A DNA stretch of 64,000 nucleotides, from NCBI GenBank assembly GCA_047974625.1, contig JBKECK010000054.1, positions 186,001 to 250,000 on the forward strand, written 5' to 3'. Below the pieces are notes generated by a model. It had not been told where the DNA came from, did no database searches, and saw only the letters and a list, made by a program, of their open reading frames with translations. Positions 8,737 through 17,744 of the stretch are shown here, piece after piece. Each line of letters opens with the position of its first letter. The first letter of the stretch is position 1. This stretch comes from CADEDH01 sp047974625 (GTDB lineage Bacteria > Actinomycetota > Acidimicrobiia > Acidimicrobiales > SZUA-35). The position numbers and the translations under genes are program-made.

Positions 8737-10068
8737 ATGACCTACACCGCCAGTGACGCCCCGCAGACCGACGACATCGACGGCGGCTTCCGAACACCCG
8801 AGCAGGAGCAGGCGGCCAACGGCGCCGACGTGGCCCCGGCCGCCGAACTGCCGCTGGAGGAGATCAACCCCCTCAATCCCCACCTATTCCGCGACAACCG
8901 GTGGCCCGACTACTTCGAGCGGCTCCGGCGGGACGACCCGGTTCACCTCAATGAGCTGGAGACCGCCGGTCGGTACTGGTCGATCACGACCTACGACGAC
9001 GTCCGGACGGTGGACGGCGACTGGAAGACCTTCTCCTCGGCCGAGGGAATCGCCATCGGGGTCAAGGTCGGCACCCCACGGCCGGCCAACCTGCAGCGCA
9101 CGGCATCGCCCTTCATCGCCATGGACCCGCCCAAGCACGGCGAGCAGCGCAACACGGTCCGGTCGGTGGCGGCGCCGAAGAACCTCCGCAACCTGGAACC
9201 GCTGATCCGGGAGCGCACGATCCAGGTCCTCGAGTCCCTCCCCGACGGTGAGACGTTCGACTGGGTCGACACCGTGTCGATCGAACTGACCACCATGATG
9301 CTGGCCACCCTGTTCGACTTCCCGTTCGAGGACCGCCGCAAGCTCACCCACTGGTCCGACATCGTCTTCGCCATCCCCGAGCCCGGTGGCCTGGTGGAAT
9401 CCGAGACCCAGAAACGGGCCGAGATGATGGAGTGCGTCGCCTACTTCGAGAACCTGTGGGAGGAGCGCCGCAGGAACCCCGGGAACGACCTCGTCTCGAT
9501 GCTGGTGCACGGTGAGGCCACCAGGGACATGGCCACCATCGACCACCTGGGCAACCTGCTGCTGCTGATCGTCGGGGGCAACGACACCACCCGCAACACC
9601 ATGTCGGGCAGTGTGTACGGGCTCAACACCTTCCCCGACCAGTACGACAAGCTGATCGCCAACCCGGACCTCATCGCCGGGATGGTCCCCGAGATCATCC
9701 GGTGGCAGACCCCCTTGTCGTACATGCGCCGCACCGCCACCCACGATTGCGAGTTCGGCGGCAAGCAGATCCGCAAGGACGACCAGGTCCTCATGTGGTA
9801 CGTATCGGCCAATCGCGACGAGGCGATGTTCGGCGACGACGCCGACGTGATCGACATCGAACGCCCGAACGCCGATCGCCACCTGTCCTTCGGCTACGGC
9901 ATCCACTTCTGCATGGGCAGCCGGCTGGCCGAGCTCCAGCTCCGGGTCCTGTGGGAGGAGGTCCTCCAGCGGTTCGAGCGGATCGAGGTCCAGGCCGAAC
10001 CGACCCGCACCTTCTCCTCGTTTGTGAAGGGCTACACCTCCCTACCCGTCACGGTGACCCGGAAGTGA
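8737..10068 (+). CDS. Cytochrome P450, CYP153-like alkane/fatty-acid terminal hydroxylase
   Basis: A 443-residue soluble class I P450. The I-helix motif GGNDTTRN, the EIIR (ExxR) motif and the heme loop FGYGIHFCMG with Cys392 as thiolate ligand are intact. Several stretches (NPHLFRDNRW, FIAMDPPKH, PEIIRWQTPL, MWYVSANRD, FVKGY.SLPV at the end) match my memory of the CYP153A family, which hydroxylates the terminal carbon of medium-chain alkanes. That makes a CYP153 assignment likely but not proven. It would need a ferredoxin and ferredoxin reductase, and none is adjacent. A GTGAC-N12-GTCAC dyad lies upstream at 8660-8681. Confidence 0.88.
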   Translation: MTYTASDAPQTDDIDGGFRTPEQEQAANGADVAPAAELPLEEINPLNPHLFRDNRWPDYFERLRRDDPVHLNELETAGRYWSITTYDDVRTVDGDWKTFSSAEGIAIGVKVGTPRPANLQRTASPFIAMDPPKHGEQRNTVRSVAAPKNLRNLEPLIRERTIQVLESLPDGETFDWVDTVSIELTTMMLATLFDFPFEDRRKLTHWSDIVFAIPEPGGLVESETQKRAEMMECVAYFENLWEERRRNPGNDLVSMLVHGEATRDMATIDHLGNLLLLIVGGNDTTRNTMSGSVYGLNTFPDQYDKLIANPDLIAGMVPEIIRWQTPLSYMRRTATHDCEFGGKQIRKDDQVLMWYVSANRDEAMFGDDADVIDIERPNADRHLSFGYGIHFCMGSRLAELQLRVLWEEVLQRFERIEVQAEPTRTFSSFVKGYTSLPVTVTRK

Positions 10069-10078
10069 TCCGACACCC

Positions 10079-10912
10079 TCACCCGGCGTCGGGCTCCGGG
10101 GGCAGCAGGGCCTCGTAGACCGGCCGCAGCAGGTCGACGACGGGGGTACCCCGGACCTCCAGCTCGGTCGGATCGAGTCGGTCGAGTCCGGGGGCACCCG
10201 GGCCCGGCGGTCCGACCGGGCCCGGGGTCGATCCGAGGGCGTCACGTGGCACCTCGCCCGGGCCGAACGGCCACCAGGGGGCCACATGGTCTCCGTGGCC
10301 GGCCCCGGACGACCGCAACAGGTCGATGATCTCGTCCCGGTGGCGGCCGCGCCACTGGAGCAGCAGCCACGGGTCGCGGTCCAACTGGTCGGCGAAGACG
10401 TAGAGGACGGCGGCCAGGTGCTTGCACGGGCTCTCCGGATCGGGGCAGGAGCACGACGCCCGCAGGTCCGCCCACCGATCGGGCAGCAGGGGCACCCCGG
10501 CGGCGTTGAACACCTCGACCAGGTCGGTGGGTACCTCCCCGGCCAACAGGGCGGCCACCGGTCCGGCCCGGTTCGACAACTCCCGCTCGATGACCGACCA
10601 TTGGCGGTCGTCGACCTCGGAGAACCGGACCGACACCAGGTACGGGGTCCGGCGCGATCCCTGGACCTGGGCGGCGATCAGGCCGGGTTCGACCTGGAGG
10701 GTGAGCACCTGGCCCCGGCGGGCGTACCGTCGCCCCCTCTGCATGCGGGCACCCAGGCCGTAGGATTCGAGCACCTCGGCGAACCGCAGGGCCCACCACT
10801 GCTCGGCCATGGCCCCCCGCTGCCGGGCGGTGGCCAGGCCGTCCTCGGCCGGTAGCGGGACCGACTCCGGGAACCGCTGCCAGGCGTTGCTCCGCCCGTC
10901 CCGGCCCGCCAT
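10079..10912 (-). CDS. SWIM zinc-finger protein, partner of the SNF2 helicase
   Basis: A 277-residue protein. The SWIM zinc finger CSCPDPESPCKHLAAVLY (pattern CxC...CxH) lies in the middle, followed by the usual 'DPWLLLQWRGR' extension. SWIM-domain proteins of this type are regularly encoded next to SNF2 helicases in Actinobacteria. Here the ATG shares one base with the helicase stop (TGATG), a strong sign of translational coupling. The pair is thought to act on nucleic acids or on protein-DNA complexes, but its exact role is unknown. The far C-terminus is Pro/Gly-rich and low complexity. It ends 11 bases from the convergent P450 gene. Confidence 0.85.
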   Translation of the reverse strand: MAGRDGRSNAWQRFPESVPLPAEDGLATARQRGAMAEQWWALRFAEVLESYGLGARMQRGRRYARRGQVLTLQVEPGLIAAQVQGSRRTPYLVSVRFSEVDDRQWSVIERELSNRAGPVAALLAGEVPTDLVEVFNAAGVPLLPDRWADLRASCSCPDPESPCKHLAAVLYVFADQLDRDPWLLLQWRGRHRDEIIDLLRSSGAGHGDHVAPWWPFGPGEVPRDALGSTPGPVGPPGPGAPGLDRLDPTELEVRGTPVVDLLRPVYEALLPPEPDAG

Positions 10913-13401
10913 CAGGCCGCCGCCCCGGGGGCCAGGGCGACGGCCTCGGCCAGCTCGTCGGTGCTCAGGCCGGTGAGCCAGTCCTCCCCGGTCCCGACCA
11001 CCCGTTCGGCCAGCTGTCGCTTGCCGGCGATCATCTCGTCGATCCGCTCCTCAATGGTGCGCGCCGACACCAGCTTGTGCACCTGGACCGTCCGGTCCTG
11101 ACCGATTCGGTAGGCCCGGTCGGTGGCCTGATCCTCCACGGCCGGATTCCACCACCGGTCGTAGTGGATGACATGGCTGGCCTCGGTCAGATTGAGGCCG
11201 GTCCCTCCGGCCTTGACCGACAGCAGCAGCACGGCGGGTCCGTCGTGACCGGTGAAGGCCGCCACCATCCCGTCCCGCCCGGCCCGGTTCACGCCGCCGT
11301 GGAGCCACCAGCATTCCACGCCCAGGCGGGCCGCCAGGTACGGGGCCAGCCGGTCGCCCCAGGCCGTGAACTGGGTGAACACCAGTGTCTTGTCGCCCAC
11401 CGAGACGATCTCCTCCAGCAGTTCCTCGGTGCGGGCCAGCTTGCCGGACCGACCGGCCAGGCCGGAGCCGTCGCCAAGGAAATGGGCGGGATGGTTGCCG
11501 ACCTGCTTCAACCGGCTGATACCGGCCAGGACCAGGCCCCGCCGCTGCATCCCGTCGGTCTCGGCGGCCCGTTGCAGCAGTTCCTCCACCACCGACTGGT
11601 AGAGCGACACCTGCTCGCGGGTCAGGTGGCAGGCGTCGACGGTCTCGATCTTGTTCGGCAGATCGGTGATGATCGACCGGTCGGACTTCAATCGGCGGAG
11701 CACGAACGGGGTGGTTACCCGGGCCAGGTGCGCCGTGACCTCCTCATCGTGGTCGGCCTCGATGGGCCGGGCGAAGGTCTCCCGGAACGAGGCCGCCGAG
11801 CCGAGCAGGCCCGGATTCAGGAACTGCATGATCGACCACAACTCCGACAGCCGATTCTCCACCGGGGTGCCGGTGAGGGCCACCCGGCGGCCGGCGGCCA
11901 GGGCGCGGGCGGCGCGGGCCACCCGGGTGCCCGGGTTCTTGATCTGCTGGGCCTCGTCGAGCACCACCCGTCCCCAGGCCACCGCTTCGAGCTGCTCCCG
12001 GTCGCGTTGCAGCAGGCCGTAGGAGGTGAGGACGATGTCGTGATCGGCCGCCTGCGCGGCGAAGGCCGCGGGGTCCTCCCGGATCCGGTCGGGGCCGTGA
12101 TGGACCCGGACGGTGAGCCCCGGGGCGAAGCGTTCGATCTCCCGGCACCAGTTGCCGAGCACGGAGACCGGGCTGACCACCAGGGTCGGCCCGCCGGCCG
12201 TGTCCGCCAACACGGCACCGATCAGCTGGGCCGTCTTGCCGAGGCCCATGTCGTCGGCCAGGCAGCCGCCGAGCCCGAGGCGGCCGAGGAACGTCAACCA
12301 GCCGACCCCCCGCTGTTGGTATGGGCGCAGCTGGCCGGCAAAACCGGGTGGCGCCGCCACCGGTTCCACCGACCGGGTGATGGCCTCGTCGAGCAGGTGA
12401 CCCACCCAGCCGTCGGCGTCGACCCCGACCACGTCGAGCCCGGCCGCGTCCGCGCCCAGGTCGTCGAGACCGAGACCGGCCCGAAGCAGGGCCCCGGCGG
12501 TGGTCTCCTGGTGCCGCCCGACCCGTTCGAGCAGGGCCTCCACCTGGCCGGGGTCGATCTGGATCCACCGGCCCCGGAACCGGACCAGGTGCTCCTTGGC
12601 CGTGGCGGCCCGGGCCAGGTCGGCGAGGTCGGCCTCGCTGAGCTCCTCGTCGCCCAGAGCGGCCACCCACGAGAAGCTGACCAGCTCGTCCAGGCCGAAC
12701 CCGGCCTCGGTCACCGACGGTTCGGACGCCGACCGCGACGTCGCCTTGGCCCGAAGACCCAGCCGGCCATCGGTCGTCCACCAGTGGGGTAGCCAGACGG
12801 CCACGCCCAGGTCGGCCAGGGGGCCGAGCCGGTCGCGGACGAAGGCGATCAGACCGTCCGAATCGAACGACATCCGGTCCGGTCGGGCCTGCTCGACCAG
12901 CGGGGTCAGCTCGGGGGCCAGGCGCACGGCCCGGCCCAGCACGGTCAGGGCCTCCTCCAACGCCTCGGGGCCGAACATGGCCGAGCCGGAGAACAGCTCG
13001 GCCAGGGGGGTCACGATGGCGGTGTCCACCAGGTCCTGGGCCACCACCTCCAGGCCCCACCCGGGGTCGGGATCCGGTTCGGGGTCGGCTTCGGGTTCCA
13101 CCACCCGGAGACAGACCCGCACCGAGCCCGGCACCGCGGCTCCGGTCCCGACCCACCCCCGGACCTCGTCGACCAGGGCCCGGACCCGGTCCGGGGCCAG
13201 GGAGGGCGACAGCCACGGATCGGCCGACCCCAGGGACCGGACCCAGGCGTCAGGCACGGTCCGGCGGCCGGGACGGACCGGCAGCAGGCTGGCCCCGCCG
13301 GCGGCCAGCCGCTCCCGGACCAGTCGATCGGTGGCCTCGGCCAGGGACGCGGCGAGGTCCCGCTGGGCCTCGGCGGAGCCGTCGACCAGCAGGCGCGCCA
13401 C
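10912..13401 (-). CDS. SNF2-family DEAD/DEAH-box helicase, probably 5'-truncated
   Basis: Swi2/Snf2 ATPase of 829 residues from GTG 13401. Motif I (ADDMGLGKTAQ), motif II (DEAQQIKN), motif III (ALTGTPVENR) and the helicase C-terminal lobe (LLLSVKAGGTGLNLTEA, DRAYRIGQ) are complete, so the motor looks functional. Full-length relatives usually have about 1000 residues. The frame remains open for 12 codons upstream of the GTG and is then cut by TAG at 13440-13438. Beyond the TAG the same frame still reads plausible protein back to the preceding SDR gene. This suggests a nonsense mutation or N-terminal loss. No good ribosome-binding site precedes the GTG. Confidence 0.85.
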   Translation of the reverse strand: MARLLVDGSAEAQRDLAASLAEATDRLVRERLAAGGASLLPVRPGRRTVPDAWVRSLGSADPWLSPSLAPDRVRALVDEVRGWVGTGAAVPGSVRVCLRVVEPEADPEPDPDPGWGLEVVAQDLVDTAIVTPLAELFSGSAMFGPEALEEALTVLGRAVRLAPELTPLVEQARPDRMSFDSDGLIAFVRDRLGPLADLGVAVWLPHWWTTDGRLGLRAKATSRSASEPSVTEAGFGLDELVSFSWVAALGDEELSEADLADLARAATAKEHLVRFRGRWIQIDPGQVEALLERVGRHQETTAGALLRAGLGLDDLGADAAGLDVVGVDADGWVGHLLDEAITRSVEPVAAPPGFAGQLRPYQQRGVGWLTFLGRLGLGGCLADDMGLGKTAQLIGAVLADTAGGPTLVVSPVSVLGNWCREIERFAPGLTVRVHHGPDRIREDPAAFAAQAADHDIVLTSYGLLQRDREQLEAVAWGRVVLDEAQQIKNPGTRVARAARALAAGRRVALTGTPVENRLSELWSIMQFLNPGLLGSAASFRETFARPIEADHDEEVTAHLARVTTPFVLRRLKSDRSIITDLPNKIETVDACHLTREQVSLYQSVVEELLQRAAETDGMQRRGLVLAGISRLKQVGNHPAHFLGDGSGLAGRSGKLARTEELLEEIVSVGDKTLVFTQFTAWGDRLAPYLAARLGVECWWLHGGVNRAGRDGMVAAFTGHDGPAVLLLSVKAGGTGLNLTEASHVIHYDRWWNPAVEDQATDRAYRIGQDRTVQVHKLVSARTIEERIDEMIAGKRQLAERVVGTGEDWLTGLSTDELAEAVALAPGAAA

Positions 13402-13437
13402 CCGGGCCCGGTCGGTGGCCGCCGGCAGCGGCCACCA

Positions 13438-13560
13438 CTAGGAGCGGGCCCGCCCGTCGGCCTCGATCGAGGCACCGGGTACCACCCGGCCACCGTCGAC
13501 GAGATAGGCGGCCAGCTCGGCGACCCCCGGGTCCACGACGGTGTCGGTGGTGCCGGCCAC
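13438..13560 (-). pseudogene. In-frame 5' remnant of the SNF2 helicase gene, ended by TAG
   Basis: From GTG 13560 to TAG 13438-13440 there is a 40-codon stretch (VAGTTDTVVDPGV... GRARS) in exactly the same frame as the helicase downstream. Reading through the TAG gives WWPLPAATDRARVARLLVDG, with no change in codon bias. I read it as helicase coding sequence interrupted by one stop codon. The alternative is an independent small ORF starting 5 bases after the SDR stop. Where the helicase now starts (GTG 13401, a CTG upstream, or readthrough) is undecided. Confidence 0.5.
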
Positions 13561-13565
13561 GAGGC

Positions 13566-14333
13566 TCAACCGGCCATGGTGAGGCCGCCGGACACGCTGA
13601 GGACCTGACCGGTCACGAAGCCGGCGGCGTCGCTGGCGAAGAACAGCACCGCCCCCACCAGATCGTCAGGCTGGCCGAGACGGCCCATCGGGATGGCCCG
13701 GCGGAACGCCTCCCGCAGCTTCTCCGGGTTGGCGGCGGTGTCGGTGACGGTCGTCAACAGGGCGGTATCGGTGGGGCCGGGACACACCACGTTGAAGGTG
13801 ACACCGTGGCGCGAATGCTCCCGGGCCAGGGTCTTGGAGAAGGCGACCAGGCCGGCCTTGCAGGCGGCGTACACGGCCTCGCCCGACGAGCCCACCCGGG
13901 CCGCGTCGGAGGCCACGTTGACGATCCGCCCGGCCCTCCGCTCCACCATGGCGGGCAGGACCGCGTGGTGCATGTTGAGGGCGCCGACCAGGTTGATGTC
14001 GATCAGGCGGGCCCAGTCGTCCGGGCTGGTGTCGAGGAAGGGGACGAACAGATCCCAGCCGGCGTTGTTGACCAGGACGTCGATCGGGCCCAGTTCGTCG
14101 CCGACCCGCCGGACTGCGGCGTCGACCGAGGGTCGTTCGGTGATGTCGGACTCGACGGCGAGGGCCCGCCCGCCGGCGTCGTTGATGGCGGCCGCGGTGG
14201 CCGAGGCGGCCTCGGCCGACCGGTCGAGCACCGCCACCGCGGCCCCCTCGGCGGCGAAGCCGGCGCAGACGGCCCGGCCGATACCGCCCCCGCCCCCGGT
14301 GACCACGACGGTGCGCTTATCGAATCGATCCAT
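13566..14333 (-). CDS. SDR oxidoreductase, BadH-like 2-hydroxycyclohexanecarboxyl-CoA dehydrogenase
   Basis: A 255-residue classical short-chain dehydrogenase: TGGGGGIG cofactor loop, NNAGWD, the catalytic Ser region (NVASDAARVGSSGEAVYAACK) with YxxxK, and the C-terminal GQVLSVSGGLTMAG. The middle and end (MHHAVLPAMVERR, VCPGPTDTALL) closely resemble, from memory, the BadH dehydrogenase of cyclohexanecarboxylate degradation. A related acyl-CoA ring substrate is therefore likely. ATG 14333 has AAGGGG six bases upstream. The gene lies downstream of a TetR regulator and of three operator-like repeats, probably its control region. Confidence 0.85.
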   Translation of the reverse strand: MDRFDKRTVVVTGGGGGIGRAVCAGFAAEGAAVAVLDRSAEAASATAAAINDAGGRALAVESDITERPSVDAAVRRVGDELGPIDVLVNNAGWDLFVPFLDTSPDDWARLIDINLVGALNMHHAVLPAMVERRAGRIVNVASDAARVGSSGEAVYAACKAGLVAFSKTLAREHSRHGVTFNVVCPGPTDTALLTTVTDTAANPEKLREAFRRAIPMGRLGQPDDLVGAVLFFASDAAGFVTGQVLSVSGGLTMAG

Positions 14334-14392
14334 GACATCCCCTTCAGAATCCCGACCGGAACCAACCAGATCACTGTATGACACGGCCGCTC

Positions 14393-14446
14393 AACGACCG
14401 GTTTGTTCAACGACCGGTTTGTTTAACGACCGGTTTGTTTAACGAA
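14393..14446. promoter_or_regulatory. Three tandem 16-bp operator-like repeats
   Basis: AACGACCGGTTTGTT occurs at 14393, 14409 and 14425, with a period of 16, followed by a half copy at 14441. Each copy is an imperfect dyad around ACCGGT, a layout used by TetR-family repressors of acyl-CoA catabolism. The array sits between the TetR gene and the SDR gene, 60-110 bases upstream of the SDR start. Confidence 0.65.
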
Positions 14447-14462
14447 CAGCCTGACAGGACGA

Positions 14463-15113
14463 CTAGGAGGTCGTCGCACCCCCGCTGTCGGCGTCCACGG
14501 CTTGCTCGGCGGCCCGGCACAGGACGTCGGCCAGGATGTCGGCGAGCTCGTCCAGGTCGGCGGTTCCCTCCACCTGGGCACCGACGAACAGACCATCCGC
14601 CACGGCCATGGTGAACCGGGCCAGCCGGCGGGACGGGTCATCCGGCCCACCCCTGTCGCCCAGCACCCCGCTCCAGAACCGGGCCATGTTGTCGATGACC
14701 CGGGTCCGGATCTCGATGAACCGTTGGCGGGCGGTCGGCTCGACGGGGTGGTTCTCCAGGGCGAGCAGGAGGCCGAGCCGCCAGAAGTGGGGGTTGGAGG
14801 CGATGCTGGCCACGGCCCGTTCGATGCGTCGAGCGACCAGCTGCCCGAGGTCCTCGCCGTCACCGGGCAGATCCCACCCGGGCAGGGACCGCCGCCACTG
14901 GTCGAAGCTGTCGTCGATCACGGCGGCGAACAGGGCGTCCTTGCTCTCGAAATGCCAGTAGACGGAACTGGCCGGCAACCCGGAGCGCTCCGAGACCTGG
15001 GCGATCGAGGTGGCCGTGTAGCCCCGCTCGTGGGCCACCTCGAGGGTGGCGTCGATGATCCGACGCCTGGACTCCTCGCCCTGTCGGCTGCGTCGCTCCG
15101 TCTTCGGCTTCAT
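14463..15113 (-). CDS. TetR-family transcriptional regulator
   Basis: A 216-residue repressor-type protein. The N-terminal helix-turn-helix is classical (RIIDATLEVAHERGY..TSIAQVSERSGLPASSVYWHFESKDALF). The C-terminal ligand domain is all-helical and has no recognisable ligand motif. ATG 15113 has GGGGAG about 7 bases upstream. It lies between a downstream SDR gene on the same strand and a divergent HpaB-type hydroxylase. Both flanks carry symmetrical sites (a triple repeat on one side, an 18-bp palindrome on the other), so it plausibly represses both neighbours and itself in response to a pathway acyl-CoA or aromatic compound. Confidence 0.87.
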   Translation of the reverse strand: MKPKTERRSRQGEESRRRIIDATLEVAHERGYTATSIAQVSERSGLPASSVYWHFESKDALFAAVIDDSFDQWRRSLPGWDLPGDGEDLGQLVARRIERAVASIASNPHFWRLGLLLALENHPVEPTARQRFIEIRTRVIDNMARFWSGVLGDRGGPDDPSRRLARFTMAVADGLFVGAQVEGTADLDELADILADVLCRAAEQAVDADSGGATTS

Positions 15114-15190
15114 CGTCCCACTCCCCGGTGCCGGCCCCGCCGGGGCGCCGCGTCTTGTCGGATCCGCCCGGCCAGGGTACGCTCCGCTTA

Positions 15191-15208
15191 CTGTAGTGAT
15201 CACTACAG
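15191..15208. promoter_or_regulatory. Perfect 18-bp palindrome, candidate TetR operator
   Basis: CTGTAGTGATCACTACAG equals its own reverse complement. It lies in the 217-base divergent region between the TetR gene (start 15113) and the HpaB-type hydroxylase (start 15331). Size and place fit a TetR dimer-pair operator controlling both promoters. Confidence 0.65.
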
Positions 15209-15330
15209 GGACACTGCGGGCTTCATCGCGGTGACCCGTCGCGGAAATCAGCACGTTGATCGCGGCGATGAAGCCGAGTACCGAGTCGGCACCCGGTGGA
15301 ACGGGGCCACAACCGAAGGGGAGCACCACC

Positions 15331-16788
15331 ATGGGGGCACGTACCGGAACCGAGTTCCTGGATGCGCTGAGGGAGCGGCCGCGCCACGGCTGGGTCGACG
15401 GGAGCCAGATCGGCGACGTCACCGAGCATCCGCTCACCCGGGGGGCCGCCGCTTCCCTCGCCCGCTACTTCGACCGTCAGCACGAGTACGCCGGGGAGTG
15501 CCTGTTCACCAAGCCCGACACCGGGGAGCCGACCAACATCAGCCACCTGCTGCCGCGCTCCCACGACGACGTCCGGCGCCGCCACGCCGGTCTGGTCCGG
15601 TTGAGCGAGGCGTCGATGGGCCTGATGGGCCGGACCCCGGACTATATGAACATGAAGTTCTCGGCCTTCGCCTCGGCCCCGTGGGTCTGGGCTGGCGAGG
15701 ACGGCCGCAACGAGCGAGGCGCCGCCAACCTGGTCGCCTTCCAGAACCACCTGGCCGACGAGGACGTGTCGCTGACCCACACCATCATCCAGCCCACCAC
15801 CGACAAGCGGACCGACTCCAGGATCCTTGGCAACAAGGTCACCATCCGCAAGGTCGGTGAGACGGCCGACGGGATCGTGGTGCGCGGGGCCCGGGTGCTG
15901 GCCACCCTGGCCCCCTTCGCCGACGAGCAGACCGTCTACCCGGCCCTGCCAATCCCTCCCGGGGCCGAGGAGTACGCCGTCTCCTTCGCCATCCCCCTCA
16001 ACACCCCGGGGTTGAAGTTCCTGTGCCGTGACTCGATGTCGGCCTGCGGCGCCCCGTGGGACAAGCCGCTCTCCTCCCGGTTCGACGAGCAGGACGCCTT
16101 CTGCATCTTCGACGACGTGGTGGTGCCCTGGGACCGGATCTTCATCGACGGTGAGGTCGAGATCTACAACTCGATCGGCCAGACCGGTTTCCCCATCAAC
16201 ATGACCAGCCAGTCGACCACCCGGGCGTTGACCAAGCTCGAGTTCGCCTACGGCCTGGCCACCCGGATGGCCGAGATGATCGGGGACCACGGCCCGGCCA
16301 CGGTGGACATGCTCGGTGAGATTGCCTGCTACGTCCAGGCCACCCGCAACGCCCTCGAGCTGTCGGTGGAGCACGCCTGGGAGCGCGAACGCGACGGCCA
16401 CTGGTTCCCCGACCCCCGCCCCCTGGATCCGATGCGGGCCCTACTCGCCGGCTGGATGCCGCGGGTGGCCGAGATCATCACCCTCATCGGCAGCCACAAC
16501 CTGCTGACCACACCGACCCGCTCCCAGTTCGACGACCCGGAACTCCGACCCCTAATCGACGAGATGCTGCACGGCGCCGACGGGGTGCCGGCCAACGACC
16601 GGGCGGCCTTGTTCCGCCTGGCCTGGGACTTCGTCGGCTCCGGCCTGGCCGGGCGGGGCTTCCTGTACGAGCGGTTCTACCTCACCTCGGCCAGCCGCAA
16701 CCGCCAGCAGTTCCACGCCCAGCTGTACGACCGTTCCCGGGCCAACCGCTATGTCGACGAGATGCTCGAACTGGCCGGCCAGGACTGA
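15331..16788 (+). CDS. HpaB-type flavin-dependent hydroxylase, paralogue 1
   Basis: A 485-residue member of the 4-hydroxyphenylacetate 3-hydroxylase/PvcC family (FADH2-dependent aromatic monooxygenases). Typical features are MGRTPDYMN near residue 95, the FAD/substrate loop with HTI.QP..DK, RGARVLATLAPFADE and the DEQDAF..FDDVVVPWDR block. The Fe-S cysteines of the related dehydratase AbfD are absent, which favours a hydroxylase. ATG 15331 has GGGGAG at 9 bases. It needs a flavin reductase partner, and none is next door. A close paralogue lies at 30164-31657. It is probably controlled by the adjacent TetR protein. Confidence 0.87.
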   Translation: MGARTGTEFLDALRERPRHGWVDGSQIGDVTEHPLTRGAAASLARYFDRQHEYAGECLFTKPDTGEPTNISHLLPRSHDDVRRRHAGLVRLSEASMGLMGRTPDYMNMKFSAFASAPWVWAGEDGRNERGAANLVAFQNHLADEDVSLTHTIIQPTTDKRTDSRILGNKVTIRKVGETADGIVVRGARVLATLAPFADEQTVYPALPIPPGAEEYAVSFAIPLNTPGLKFLCRDSMSACGAPWDKPLSSRFDEQDAFCIFDDVVVPWDRIFIDGEVEIYNSIGQTGFPINMTSQSTTRALTKLEFAYGLATRMAEMIGDHGPATVDMLGEIACYVQATRNALELSVEHAWERERDGHWFPDPRPLDPMRALLAGWMPRVAEIITLIGSHNLLTTPTRSQFDDPELRPLIDEMLHGADGVPANDRAALFRLAWDFVGSGLAGRGFLYERFYLTSASRNRQQFHAQLYDRSRANRYVDEMLELAGQD

Positions 16789-16838
16789 CCCGGCGGCCCG
16801 GCCCGGATCGGTACCTGTGTCGGTGCCCCGCCGGAGCC

Positions 16839-17633
16839 TCAGCGAGGCATGGCAAAGCCGCCGGACACGCTGACCACCTGACCGGTGAGCTGCCGGGCCC
16901 GCCGGGAGGCGAGGAAGGCGACGCTCCAGGCGATGTCCACCGCCTCCGAGCGTCGGCGGAGGGGGATGCCGGCGGTGATGTTGGCCACCTCCCGCTCCCC
17001 CATGCCGATGTCCTGGGACCAGAGGCTCTGCTCACCGATGTCCTCCTCCACCGGGATCACCAGCCCGGGGCACACGGTGTTGGCCCGGACGCCGTAGCGT
17101 CCGTACTCCTTGGCGATGACCCGCATGAAGGCCATCACCCCGGCCTTCATCGGGCCGTAGTCGCCCATCCGGAACTCGCCGAAGCCGGCGTCACTGGAGA
17201 TCGAGACGATCGCCCCGCGCCGACGCTCCACCATCCCGCCCAGGACGGCGTGGGTGGCGTTGAAGGTGGGGAACAGGTTGAGCCGGTAGGCCTGGTCCCA
17301 CCGGTCCGGGGTGAGATCGAGGAAGAACTCGGCCCGGCCGTTCCAGCCCACATTGTTGACCAGGACCTCCACCGGACCGAGGTCGGCTTCGGCCCCGGCC
17401 ACGGCGGCCGCGGTGGCGTCGACGTCGGTCAGGTCGACGGTGTAGGCCACCGCGTCGAGGCCCCGGTCGGCGAGCCCGCCGACGGTGCTCCGGGCCATGG
17501 CCTCGTCCCGGTCGAACACGGCCACCCGGGCCCCTTCCTCCGCCAGGACGGTGGTGATGGCCTTGCCGATGTTCGACGCCCCACCGGTGACGACGACCGT
17601 TGTGTCTGCGAGCCCCAGGTCCACGATGCCCAT
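16839..17633 (-). CDS. SDR-family oxidoreductase
   Basis: A 264-residue classical SDR: TGGASNIGKA nucleotide loop, LVNNVGWNG, the active-site Ser/Tyr/Lys block (SISSDAG...YGPMK) and a C-terminal GQVVSVSGGFAMPR. It is related to, but clearly distinct from, the BadH-like SDR at 13566. GGGGAGGG sits almost directly on ATG 17633, so GTG 17624, nine bases from that site, may be the true start. Convergent with the HpaB paralogue 1 gene. Its substrate is probably a hydroxyacyl-CoA or alicyclic alcohol by context, but this is inference. Confidence 0.85.
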   Translation of the reverse strand: MGIVDLGLADTTVVVTGGASNIGKAITTVLAEEGARVAVFDRDEAMARSTVGGLADRGLDAVAYTVDLTDVDATAAAVAGAEADLGPVEVLVNNVGWNGRAEFFLDLTPDRWDQAYRLNLFPTFNATHAVLGGMVERRRGAIVSISSDAGFGEFRMGDYGPMKAGVMAFMRVIAKEYGRYGVRANTVCPGLVIPVEEDIGEQSLWSQDIGMGEREVANITAGIPLRRRSEAVDIAWSVAFLASRRARQLTGQVVSVSGGFAMPR

Positions 17634-17744
17634 CCCTCCCCGTGGGTAGGCCGACTGCGGGCACTGTAACCAACGCCGACGGGCGGGGACGAAACCGTGA
17701 CGGGCCGGCACCGACCCACCCGGGCCGCTCCGGCGGCTCTGCCG

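Noticed and set aside
14393..14446. CRISPR-like short repeats
   Set aside because: Repeats are contiguous with no unique spacers and are operator-sized, so this is an iteron array and not CRISPR.
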